Under the pieces are notes generated by a model, which worked only from the letters and a program-made list of their open reading frames with translations, did no database searches and was not told where the DNA came from. Of a DNA stretch of 64,000 nt, positions 12,001 to 23,349 are shown piece by piece. The stretch is taken from positions 41,564,271-41,628,270 of the forward strand of contig CM042088.1 of assembly GCA_023512835.1 (NCBI GenBank). The letters run 5' to 3'. This DNA comes from Taxillus chinensis. Its lineage: Eukaryota > Streptophyta > Magnoliopsida > Santalales > Loranthaceae. The position numbers were made by a program, and so were the translations under genes. How positions within the stretch are numbered: position 1 is the stretch's first letter; the number at the start of each line of letters is the position of its first letter.

Positions 12001-12313
12001 ACCCAATGGATTAATCATTAATCTATTATTGCTTTTCGTTCACGCCTGGGCCGTTTAGTGGAAAGTCAAGTTTTATTGGAGAAATGTTTTTTCATTATTT
12101 AGTATGATATGCGTTGTTTGAGGTTTATATATCACCATCAATATACTACATTTCTAGCAATAAGAAAAGCAATTAATTAATATAATATAAAATTATTTAC
12201 TTAACATTACATTTTTTATTTACAACATAACATTACCAGGTATGTTCAGACCTAATCTTTTGTAAAAAATGAGATGAGTATAGGGGTTAGTAGTTTTTCC
12301 TTATCTTGGCTAT

Positions 12314-12686
12314 GAGCATCTATATTAATTTTATAATCTCTATTTTTATTTCAGGGAATACATAATGTAATATTTGATATATTTTATTTATCCTTCACAT
12401 TTCATTTCCTATTTTTATTTTTATTCTTTTTAAATTATAATTTTTTAATCTTTTTCCTTTATTATAACCAATCAAAAGTATGCATATGTCAATAAATATG
12501 TAAAAAAATATTTGAAGGATGAATAGTGATATTTCAAATGAAGATTTTTTCTTCAATTTTTATTTTCAATCTCTAAATATTACAGTTTGAAGAACATGAT
12601 GCAGTGTAGTTTTTTTTAATCTAAAAGTTAAATTTTCTCTAAATTTTAAAGAAAATTATATTTTGAAGGAACTAGTGTAGATGCTC
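12314..12686. mobile_element. Candidate Harbinger-type MITE
   Basis: The left end GAGCATCTATATTAATTTT is mirrored at the right end by the complement of GAGCATCTACACTAGTTCC. The flanking triplets are TAT on the left and TAA on the right, an imperfect match to the TWA duplication of PIF/Harbinger elements. The interior is AT-rich and non-coding. Confidence 0.45.
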
Positions 12687-12702
12687 TAACATTTTTTTAT
12701 TA

Positions 12703-12981
12703 GAGCATCAAGTATAAACTCTTTAAGATTTTAGTTAAATATGTCTATATGAAGCAATATGAACCATAAAATATACTTGAAATCTGTGTTTTGATTGCAA
12801 ATTTTGTTAAAATTCAAATACGACAATCTAAATTTGATTAAATTTAGCTAGCAGGTGCCTCAAAGTTTGGATTTTAACAAAATTTATAGTCAAAACACAA
12901 ATTTTGAGTATAATTGGTGGCTCATATTGCTCCATATAGACATATTTAATTAAAATTTTAGAGAATCTACACATGATGCTC
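12703..12981. mobile_element. Harbinger-type MITE, long inverted repeat
   Basis: A 279-bp near-palindrome. The left half beginning GAGCATCAAGTATAAACTC is matched over about 120 bp by the complement of the right half (ends TGATGCTC). Shared internal words in both arms include TTAAATATGTCTATATG and TTTTGTTAAAAT. It is flanked by TTA at 12700-12702 and 12982-12984, the duplication expected for PIF/Harbinger (Tourist-like) elements. A diverged relative lies in the L28 intron at 25039-25300. Confidence 0.82.
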
Positions 12982-13920
12982 TTATAACCTTTTTTTTGTC
13001 TAATTTCTTATTTTTTCTTAATAATAATAATAATACATTTTTGTCGTATACATCAATTAACTTTTGTTGTGAGTTAACTTGGGCCGCGTGGGCAAAAGCA
13101 GTAATTGTGGAGATAAAATACATTTAAACATGAAAAAATTAACAATTATAAGATATGTTCTGACAACAAAAAAAAACTACTTAATTTAATTAATAGATTT
13201 ATTTATTTTATATTTCCTTACGGTTTTAACTTTGATAAAAATAATTACTATTGTGTTTGTTTTTTGTTCTTTCTATTTTTAATTTTATTTTCATCACTTA
13301 AAGTATTAATTTAATTTATTTATAATTTTAATATTTAATTAAAATGTCATATTAAAGCTCTAAAATGTCCTTAATTATACTTACAAGATAAAAATAAGTA
13401 GTGAATTACTTGTCATATATGTACATGCAATATAAACAAAGAAAGAATTAGACGGAACCGGTCGGAGCCATGGTCCCCCCATGATTTATGCCTATCTACA
13501 CTTATTTTAGTGCCACATTGAGCATTGTAGACTGGAACTACATATAGTTTCGAATTAATGCTTTTTTTAAGATTATTTTCTGAATTTTTTTTTGCTTATT
13601 TATATCATTAATCTTACATTTTTGATTTTATTTTTATTTTTATCTTTTAATTAAAAAAATTTCATTTAAGAAACACATTTAAATTAATCGGCCGATGACG
13701 CGATTATATTTAGGTTTTTTATGAGACTTATTTTTGGAAATGCATTTGATGATATGTCCTAGTCTACATGGGCTTAGAGTATTGACGTCTGATACATTAA
13801 ACATCAAAAATTTAGAGAATGTAAACAAAAAACACGACATTAGTATCATCAAATGACAAATTTGTAACTTTAAACTATAGTAATCTCATGTTTCTTGCAA
13901 ATTTTGGCGAGGTACTGTAA
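12982..13920. other. AT-rich gene-free DNA
   Basis: No exons or recognisable elements. There are many poly-A/T tracts. Confidence 0.45.
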
Positions 13921-14019
13921 CCTCATCAATGTCGCTTGCATTCGCTCCTCGCACATCAACTGAGGGCAAGGGAGATGGGTTGACCTTGCACTTGCTGGGG
14001 CGAGATGGGTTGACATCGC

Positions 14020-14077
<58 letters not shown>

Positions 14078-14220
14078 GTCAATGTCGTTGGGGAGAGATG
14101 GGTTATCGCCGAGGGTGGGGGATGGGTTGACGTTGCTGGACAGAAGGGAGATAGCCATCGCTAGGGGTGGGGGATAGGTCGACACATCGCCGACTAATGG
14201 GGGGGGATGGTTGACAAACG
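13921..14220. repeat. GA microsatellite in a GATGGGTTGAC-rich minisatellite
   Basis: An uninterrupted (GA)n run occupies about 14024-14075. On both sides, degenerate units of the type GAGATGGGTTGAC / GGGGATGGGTTGACG recur every 30-50 bp. Open frames across it on both strands encode Ser-Leu or Arg-Glu dipeptide repeats and are artefacts. Confidence 0.8.
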
Positions 14221-15319
14221 CAAAGATGATGGAGACGATGCGTATATTTAAGAAGAATTCATCAAATTTATAAAAAATGGTCTTTTTTCATCAAAAAATG
14301 GTATTGGCTTGATGAAGCCAATGTAGTGCTCTTATGACTTGAGTGCATATTATGTGATTAAAACCTAATGTGTAGTTTTAATGTGTTGTTTTGAATGTCT
14401 AATCTTGAAGAAGAGCTCCAAATGACTATTTACATTGTAAATCTTTACTCATCTCCATATTTAAGCAAAGTATTGGAAAGAAAAATAAGGAAAATACCCC
14501 TCTTTCATATTTAAAGAAAAATATTAGAAAATCAAATTCTCACTCCTTTAAAATGTGAAAAATGGGAATTAGTATTGAATCCCGAAAACATTCAGTTTTT
14601 GGTTCGAGGTGACTACTTAAAAAGTGGAGTTAGACCTCTCAGATTTTTTTTCAAAAATCAGACTATCTTAATTATGATATGAGGAACCATTTTCAGGACT
14701 TTTTATTTCAAGAAAACACATTCTATGAAAATCCTCTCTCTTAGTCAAGATATGAGAATAGATTTGTGGAAACTGACCTCTGTTATAGAGGGAGGGTTAT
14801 AAAACCCTAATCCCATACTCCATCAGTGTTATACTTGTGTTAATTTATTGATTTGAGGCTTTGAGCCTTGGGCTCTGTCCAAAATCCCACCCTTCATTTA
14901 ACCTACCTCTGCCACGTCTGGCGAGCCTCGTTACTATCTCTCTCGCTCGTTCTCTACCTATACATTGTGCATAAGTATTTGAGTAAAAAATAATGTCCTT
15001 CATATACCATATATAGTATATCTATTACGTAGCATTTTTAATCAAAACAATATAGCATAGATTTTTTTTAATCAAAATGTCTGTATATTTGATGCATTGA
15101 TGGACTACTGCAAGGAAAAATGTATCGTAAATGATCCTTATCCATAATCACCCACTTGAAGAAGTGTGAGACAACACCAACTAGCCTTCACACTTGCAAG
15201 ACAAGAGAGATTCTCTCTTTTCACTCTCTTGTTGTTGTGTGTGATGTAAATCTTTATGAAGGATAGATATTTAATGATTATTTCTTTTTCATTTGGTTTG
15301 TTATGCTATGTAGTAGTGT

Positions 15320-15354
<35 letters not shown>

Positions 15355-15978
15355 GGTGATGCTAACGGAAACAAAAGTACAAGAAGAACAAGTGTGATCA
15401 TTCTTTCATTTAGCAGTATCCATTATAGTATCATTTATAATTAAATAAAAATATAATATAAATCATTTGATTATGATCAAATGATTATAATTGTATTTGT
15501 TGTTATTATATTTTTTTTAAAATTTTTTCAAGGGAGTTTGATTTACATTTGTAACTAATTTTAAGGTTGCAAGTTTGCAACTAAATTTTTGATAACCCAA
15601 AATAAGGCTTTTATCCTTGAAGTTCGAAGTTTTTCAAGCAAATCGAGCAAAACGGTGTGCATCGCACCAAGAAAACAAAAAAAAAAAAAGTTTTTTTTTA
15701 AAAGTCAAGCGCGGTTATTTTACATTTCCTCCTATGCTTTCTTGATAAAAATAACATATTTTTAGGTAATATTACATACAAATAGAAGATAATTCACATG
15801 AGAATCAGAGAATACCATTATTGTCAATGGATTAATATTCTACGCGAATTACCTAACATTTTTTTCCTCATATTTTCAAACATCAGATCCTGTTATATTT
15901 TACGTTATTTTTGTCTCCATTTATCGAAAATAACATTTTTAATTTTTTCTCCAGACAGCCCCACTCACACGGCTCTTC
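14221..15978. other. Gene-free DNA upstream of L28
   Basis: Mixed AT-rich sequence with no supported exon. It holds an (AT)n microsatellite at 15327-15354 and ends in the presumed L28 promoter. The moderately GC segment near 14880-14960 has no recognisable coding content. Confidence 0.45.
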
Positions 15979-15986
15979 AAACCCTA
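15979..15986 (+). promoter_or_regulatory. Telo-box (AAACCCTA) upstream of L28
   Basis: The octamer AAACCCTA lies 69 bp before the L28 ATG. Telo-boxes of this sequence are known to be enriched in promoters and leaders of plant ribosomal protein and translation genes, so location and gene type agree. Function here is inferred only; no site II (TGGGCY) element was noticed nearby. Confidence 0.55.
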
Positions 15987-16054
15987 CATGATTGGTAGCA
16001 AAATCATCCGAGAGAGAGAGAGCGGGTGTGTGTGCTAGACAGACGACAACGACA

Positions 16055-19000
16055 ATGGCGCGTAGAGCGAGGGAGGTGATGAAGAAGATTAAGAGGGAGG
16101 TGGGGGACTTGGCTCCTCGAACGATGGACGCTCTGAAGAAATGGATGCCCAACAGCAAGGTCGTGATGGGCAGAGCCAGACGGGGCCTCTTCCACGGCCG
16201 CCACATCCAGTTCGGCAACCAAATCAGCGAAGACGGTGGCAACAAGTCAGTTATCTCTCTCTCCCTCTCTCCCTCTCTCGGGTTTGTTTGTTTCTAGGGA
16301 TCTAGATGAACGCATGTTTCCCAATTCCCATTTAAGTTTTTGGGGATGGTTTTATTGGGTCTGGAATCTGGACGAAAGGGAAAAAAAATTATGGGTGCAA
16401 CTTATTTCTCTGTTTTACAGCATGGTTTGGATCAGGAATTCGGGTGGGAGGAGACAAATGGAGGGTGGGATATATTCTATGTTAAATTCTTAATATAATG
16501 ATTCCTAATATCTTAGTGGACCCCATATTATTGGGATTAAGGCTGGTCGATTTGTCATGGGTTTGGTTTAGATTCTTAATATTAAGAGAAAATGAGTCTT
16601 TTGATTCAATATAATTAAAGGTCATGACATCAAAACTGCATTGTTTAATTGAATTCCAAGTAGAAAAATTATTATACCTTGAGGATTAGTACTGGGTTAT
16701 GGTTTGGCTTTGAAGATTATAAAATAAAGTAAAATCTTATTTTTTTAGGCAAACAAAAGTTCTATTTAGATTGAAAAATCTATCATTGATTCATCTACTT
16801 GAATCATTGGAGGCATGATTTGTTGAAACACCTGTTTATTTATTATGAGTGCTCTATGTTATTTATGCTGATTTTATAAACACTTTAAGTGTTGAGACTT
16901 GTAAACATATTACTAGATGACTGGCAATCCTTGTGGCCGCCCCTTTTCTTTTGGTAGCCTTGTTTTTGGCTCTCTTGTTGCGGATCGGAGCTTGGTCATT
17001 CACTCTAGCCGTGTGGCCGCCCTCCACGCTACCTCGTCGGATCCCACTCGGCCTTCTCCGCCGGCTGGCATTGTCATTGTTGGACCTTCCTCCTTGGTTG
17101 TGGGATTTTTTTCCCGGCTAGCGGCCTCCTAGTCCTTGGCCGGTTTTGTCTGTCTCCCCTCTCTGAGCCTCTCTTGGGGTTGGCGGCAGCTCATTTGGAT
17201 CTTTCGACATTGCTCTTTTCTTGTGTTAGGATGATGGTCCAGCGTTGCCCAGGGGTGGCCAAGCTATTTAGCCTGCTCCTGGTACACTGGTTGTTGCTCT
17301 CTCTAGGGAGCCTTGTTTCCTTGAGTGTGTCTTCGGTTGCCCGTCAAAAGCAAAGTCGGAGCTGGAGTGGTTACGTTCCCACAAAGCCATTGGCAAGGTG
17401 TTAGGAGTGACTTACGAGGGATTTGATCTCGCTATCTTTGATTTGTTGTGGGATATCAAAGCTTGACATCAAGTCCGAAAGGCTTGTGCCTCGTCTTCTC
17501 TGTCGTCTGCGAGCGCAGGATCTAAAGGCGAGCGAGAGCTTAAAAGGCTCTCCTCCTCGATTAATTATGATATCGCAGTTTCTTGGCCTTTTAGGCTGAG
17601 GTAGTCGGCTCCTAGAGGATTCTATTTTTAGGCTTTGTATTAGGCCTATTATAGTTTCATTGTAATATTTGTTGTGACTTTTTCTTTGGGTAAGATTATT
17701 TTCTGTCCAATTTGCTTGTTTCTTTTTTTTTTTTAATATATTGCTTCTTTACTTATAAAAAAAATTACCAGATGACTGTCATTTTCTTGGTTATATTTGT
17801 TCAAAATTTGTAGCACAGATAACTTAAAACATTAATTAGTCCTAGCTAATATCTAGTCCTTGTCTATTGTGATGGTAGTATTGTATAATAGATCCTAGTT
17901 ATTACCCATTGTGGCATTCTCTCCTTTCCCATTAGTTTTGTATTTTATTCATCAAAACCTAATTGCTTTGCTCCCCATATAATTACAAGTCTACAATTTA
18001 ATTAGTAGCTTTTATTACTATTATTATTTGGATTCTAGATGATAAAAGGATCCTAATAATGGGTCCTTTTATCTTTGTTCTTCTTTGTTGAATTTATTTA
18101 CTAGATAGAGGTTTTTTGGTAAGATTAAAGTCGATGTGTTCCTTTAATGTGATGGGATCTATTCCAAGTTAATTTATATTCGTTAATATGAGTAACTAGA
18201 AAGGTTAGATTGTAGATATTACATTAATTCTTTAATTTTTTCTACATTGTATTTATTATTTGTATTTATGACTCTTAAGTTTTAATTGTTGTAAAACTCT
18301 TTAGTTTCCTAGGTATTAATTGTGGCAAGATTCTTTAGTTTTTCAGTTATTAATTGTTATGAGACTCTTTACGTTTTTTAGGTATTTATTCCTGTAAAAC
18401 ACTAAGGGTTGGACTGTGTTATATATATGTGTACATTCAATGTGTTAGCAAGGTGAATAAAATATTTCTATTTCTCACATGGTATCAAAACTAGATTACT
18501 AAGAGAACTTAAGTTTTTTCCTCCTTTTCAGCCTTCATCTCCTTGTCTCTTGGCCTTTATTGTCGGACCAACCTTCATTCCTATGTGTACGTGTTAGCAA
18601 GGTAAATAAAATATCCTTATTTCTTACATGATATCGGAGCTAGGTTACTAAAAAAATCTAAGTTTTTTTTCCTCCTTTTTAGCCTTTATCTCCTTGTCTC
18701 TTGGCCTTTATTGTTGGACCAATCTTCATTGCTAGTATATTTTTTTATCATCTTTCGTGATCAGCCTTCATTGCTAAAAAGATCACCATGTAAGACATTG
18801 CAGAGACCTCTGCCACAATCATAACCCTTATAGAAGAGAGGGGACAATGTGGAAAATCTTCAAGACTCCAACAGATATGCTGGCTTGAAGGAGTTAAATG
18901 GTCTCAAACATGAAGAGCTTGAAAAGGTGCAGTCCTTCCTCGGTAGTCTAAAGAAAACCCTAGGTTCTTGTTTAATGACCCATCCAGGTATGTTTCCATC

Positions 19001-22000
19001 TTTTTTTGGACTAAGTGTTTCAGGTAAGTCTCCTATTACCTCTTAGATCATAGACTTTGGTGCTACTGATCATATGTCAAATTTCACAAATGCCTTTACC
19101 ACATATCATCCATGTCCTAGAAATAGGAAAATAGCCATTCCAGATGGTTCTCACCACTATGGCTGGTATTGGAAATATCACTATAAGTCCTTCATTTATT
19201 TTACACAATATTCTATATATCCCAAGATTATGTATTAATTTTATCTCCATTTAATCTTATCAAAAGATTATGTACTAATTTTATCTCCATTTAAAAACTT
19301 ATCTAAGATTTATCTTGTCAAGTAGTATTTTCTTATAACTATTGTGTATTTTAAGATAAGGATTTGGAAAGAACGATTGGACATGCTAGAGAACGAGATG
19401 AACTTTACTATATTGAAGTACCACACTAGTGAAACATTATCAGTAACAACTTTTCGTATTCTCTTGTGTCCTAGCATGTATCTTCAAATAAAGGAAAAGT
19501 TTGGTTATATCATCACTGACTTGGGCATTCTTCTTTTAGTGTTCTGAAAATTTTGTTTCCATTGTTATTTAAAAATTCAAATGTTAAAGATTTCTATTGT
19601 AGCACTTCTGAGCTTACTAAACACAAATGTATCTCTTTCCCAATCAGTCATACAAGGAGCTTTAGTCGATTTTTTCTTATTCATAGTGATACCTGGGACT
19701 GATGGTTTGTTTACTTTATTGGTGATTGCTTTCGTGTTAATTGGATTTTTTTTTGCTGAAACAAAAATATGATTTTAGTATTATTCTTTCAATTTTTTTT
19801 CTTTATGGTAAAAAATCAATTTGGGGTTAATATTAAAAGATTGAGATCTAATAATGTTAGGAATTACTTTAATCAAATCATAATCTCCTACTTTCAAAAG
19901 GAAGGAATTATATATGAATTATTTTGTGTTTATACTCTTCGACAGAATGGTCTTACTAAATGAAAGAATAGTCATTTTCTTGAGTCTACGATGAATCTTC
20001 TTTTCCAAAATCACATTCTTAAATCCTTTTGGGGAAGCTATCCTTGTCTCATAAATTGACTTCCCTCTAAAGTCTATAAACTTGTAGCTGAGGTACTCTC
20101 AACCTTCTATCTTAATCTATCAACCTTTTATCTTAATCTAAGCACTATAAATAATCTTGTTCCTTGTATCTTTGGGTGTGTTGCTTTTGTTCACATTCAT
20201 AGTCAAAATCGAAACAACCTTGATCCACGGGTATTGAAATGCATGTTTGTGGGGTATTCTCCCACACAAAATGGATATAAGTTTTATCACCTTCAATCTC
20301 GCAATTTTTTTTTTCTATGCAGATATTAATTTCAATGAAAGGGAGTCATATTACACCCCTCCTCTTTAAGGGAAGAATTTATACTCACTATTGGAAGAAA
20401 AGGATGAGAACTTTCTTCTTGATGAGTTTCTTTTTCTCACATTTGCACTAGTTCTTGCAATTGAACTTGTTCTTGAACAAATAATACCTCTGATCTCTCA
20501 AGCTCCATTTGCACCAGCTCTTGCATCTGAATCTATTCTTGAACAAACAATACCTCCAACCTCTCAAGCTCCTGCCCTCGATTTTGCTCTTGATAATGAG
20601 TGATATGGCAATGTGTTTTTGAGGAAGCAGCAGACAACCCTTGCATTCATGCATGTTTAAGACTTATCTTTGAGTCTTGCACCAGAAATAACAATCCCTA
20701 ATTTTCTTGCTCCAATTTATGTTTCTGGCCATAATATTTCCATTGCTCTAAGGAAAAGAACTAGAGAATGCACTAAACATCATTTGTATCTTTTTTCACA
20801 TTATATATCATTCCATAATTTTTTATCCTTATTTTTTTTTGTTAGTTTAAAAACCATTTCTATTCCTACCAATTTGTTTGAGGCTTTATTCAAAAAGGAA
20901 ATGGAGACAGGTCATAGATGTGGAAATGGAGGCTTTGGAGAACAACAAAATATGAGAGTTAGTGTCATTGCCTCCTAACAAGAAACTTGTGAAATATAAA
21001 TGGATATACACCATGAAGTACATAACAAATGATTCAATTGAGAGATACAAAGCGAGATTAGTAGGCAAAGGCTATACTCGTTTAGAAACTTTTGTCTCAT
21101 TGCAAAAATGAATACTTTTAGATTATTGTTATCTCTTACAGCTAATTATGAGTGAGATTTGCAACAGTTGATGTGAAGAATGACTTTCTACATGACAAGC
21201 TCAAGGAGGAAATTTACATGGAAGTTTCACCTAGTTATGATGGAAAATTGACTTCTGTGGAGATTGAAAATGACCTTGTATGGTCTTAAACAATTACCAC
21301 AGGCTTGATATGGAAGATTTGCGAAAGTTATGTGGGCTTCGGGATATAAATAAAGTCTAGGGGACCATATATTGTTTATCAAATACTCATCTAGGGGGAG
21401 TTACAACTCTTTTGGTATATTTGGATGATATAATTGTGACCGGGAACGATAACAAGGTGCAGAAACTCTCGAGTTGTTTGGACAATGAGTTTGACATCAA
21501 AACACTAAGGAGACTGAAGTATTTTTTTGGGATTGAAGTAGTTCATTTTAAGCGTGATATATTTACATTACAACATAAGTATATTACAAATCTTCTTAGA
21601 GAAACTTGTAAGACAACTTGCAAACCATCTAGTACTTCAATATATCCACATTTCAAGATTGGTCAGCTAAAGAGGATGCTACAATTGATAGAGAAATGTA
21701 TCAACGCTTGGTTGGGAAACTCATTTACGTTTTTCACACTTGACCCGACATAGCTTATACAATGAGTGTTATTGGCCAATTTTTGCACAACTCAAAGGAA
21801 GTTTACTTGCAAGCATCAAATGAACTTTCTTTGGGGATTCTAGAAAAGGAGATCCTGCGTAAACAAAATGGAGGTTTAGTTATTGAGGCCTATACATTTA
21901 TTGATTATGTAGGATCAGTTGTTGACAGAAATTCAACATCTAGGTGTTGCACCATTCTCGGTGAAAATTTAATAACTTGGGGGAGTAAAAAATAAAATAT

Positions 22001-23311
22001 AGTAGCCCTTGGCTGATAATCTCACTAAGGGGTTAAATAATCTAGTGTTTCTGAACATCCTATTCAAGTTGGGAATGAAAAATACCAATTCACCAGCTTG
22101 AGAAGTATTGAAGTTAATTCAAATTTATTAATGTGAGTAATTAGAAAGGCTAGATCGTAATTATTACATTAACTCTTTAATTTTTTCGTATTGAATTTAT
22201 TATTTGTATTTATGATTCATATATTAATTGTTATAAAACTCTTTAGTTTTTTAGGTATAAATTGTTATGAGACTCTTTATTTTTCTAGATATTAATTGTT
22301 GTAAGACACCAAGGGTTGGACTACATTATATAAAATGTGTACATTCAATGTGTTAACAAGGTGAATTAAACATTTCTATTTCTCATGAGGTCTTATATTT
22401 CGAACCAATTCATTTATTAGCTTAAATGTCCAATCTCAAGCCACACTTCATTTTAACAACTCCACAATCTTCTTTCAAATATCATGTAGCACTGATATAA
22501 TGAGCTAGAATACAATTTGTACTTTCACAACATAGTTTTTAAAGTGTTGTCTAGGCGTTGTAGAGAAACCAGAGCATTAGGTCGCCTTGCTTAAGTAGAG
22601 AAAGATGCCTGCCCGGCGAGCGCTTGATCAAGGATGATTGGGCCTTTGAATTTTTATTTTTATTTTTTAAAATAAATATGAGTCACAAAACGTTAGTGTT
22701 TTGTGCTTATTTAATGCCTACCGATTGTCCATGCTAGCATGAACAAAGTGAAATCTCTTGCATCTCTTGCTCGGGTTTGACTTTGCTTGACAAAGCCTTG
22801 AGTCTCGATGAAGACAATCACCATCATCCCGTCTCAACATCCACTCATGACGATCGCTGCGATGCCATTATGCCCTCTCGATGTCGACCGATAGTTGACA
22901 ATCATTATCTCTCTTCTCTTCCTTTGTTGTTATCTTTGTCCTTGTCAACATCGCTATTGCAGGTTGCTGCTTACTCTCTCCCTCTTGCATCAATCGATGC
23001 TCGATTGTCCCAATTGTGACTTGTACTCTTGACTCGTAGATAGCAAGTAAGCCATAATCTCATATTTAAATTATTAAATATAATTTAATTTAAATATTTA
23101 CTTGTTTTAAATTTTTACATATTAATTATTATAAAATATATTAAATTTATCAAGCACAACTATTAAGTACTGTTATCTAATATTATTGTTTTTGTGACTC
23201 CGTTATGGTAAATTTTCTAAATTATGCATTAAGTTAGATTGTTTTTACTTTTTTTTTTCTATATCTCTATGCTGAATAGAAATTCTTATATTATATATAT
23301 GTATGTATGTA

Positions 23312-23349
<38 letters not shown>

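Larger units (their letters stand above)
18160..22385 (+). mobile_element. Decayed Ty1/copia retrotransposon with both LTRs
   Basis: The 5' LTR (about 18160-18479) and 3' LTR (about 22106-22385) share long segments, for example CATTCAATGTGTTA and CTCTTTAATTTTTT. The 5' LTR is followed by TGGTATCAAAACTAG, a worn initiator-Met tRNA primer site. Internal remnants follow in copia order: protease block IIDFGATDHM at 19047-19076 (canonical DSGAT changed to DFGAT, preceded by a stop), integrase pieces including QFGVNIKRLRSNN near 19810-19850, RT with VYLDDIIVTGND at 21415, and RNase H near 21880-21990. Most of gag is missing. Stops and frame breaks are everywhere, so it is dead. It sits sense-oriented in the L28 intron. 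No 5-bp target duplication was recognised. Confidence 0.88.

Noticed and set aside
13870..14185. Three open frames through the GA microsatellite
   Set aside because: Long runs of Ser-Leu or Arg-Glu reflect the dinucleotide repeat, not protein coding.
13778..14329. MITE enclosing the GA repeat (ends near GAGTATTGAC and GTAGTGCTC)
   Set aside because: End similarity is too weak and no target duplication was found.
16917..17404. Overlapping Ser/Leu-rich plus-strand frames
   Set aside because: They lie within the LINE-type insertion, have no recognised domain and follow local composition.
22777..23019. 80-codon frame as a real protein
   Set aside because: It lies inside the palindromic hAT-like element and is Ser/Leu-rich with no family features.
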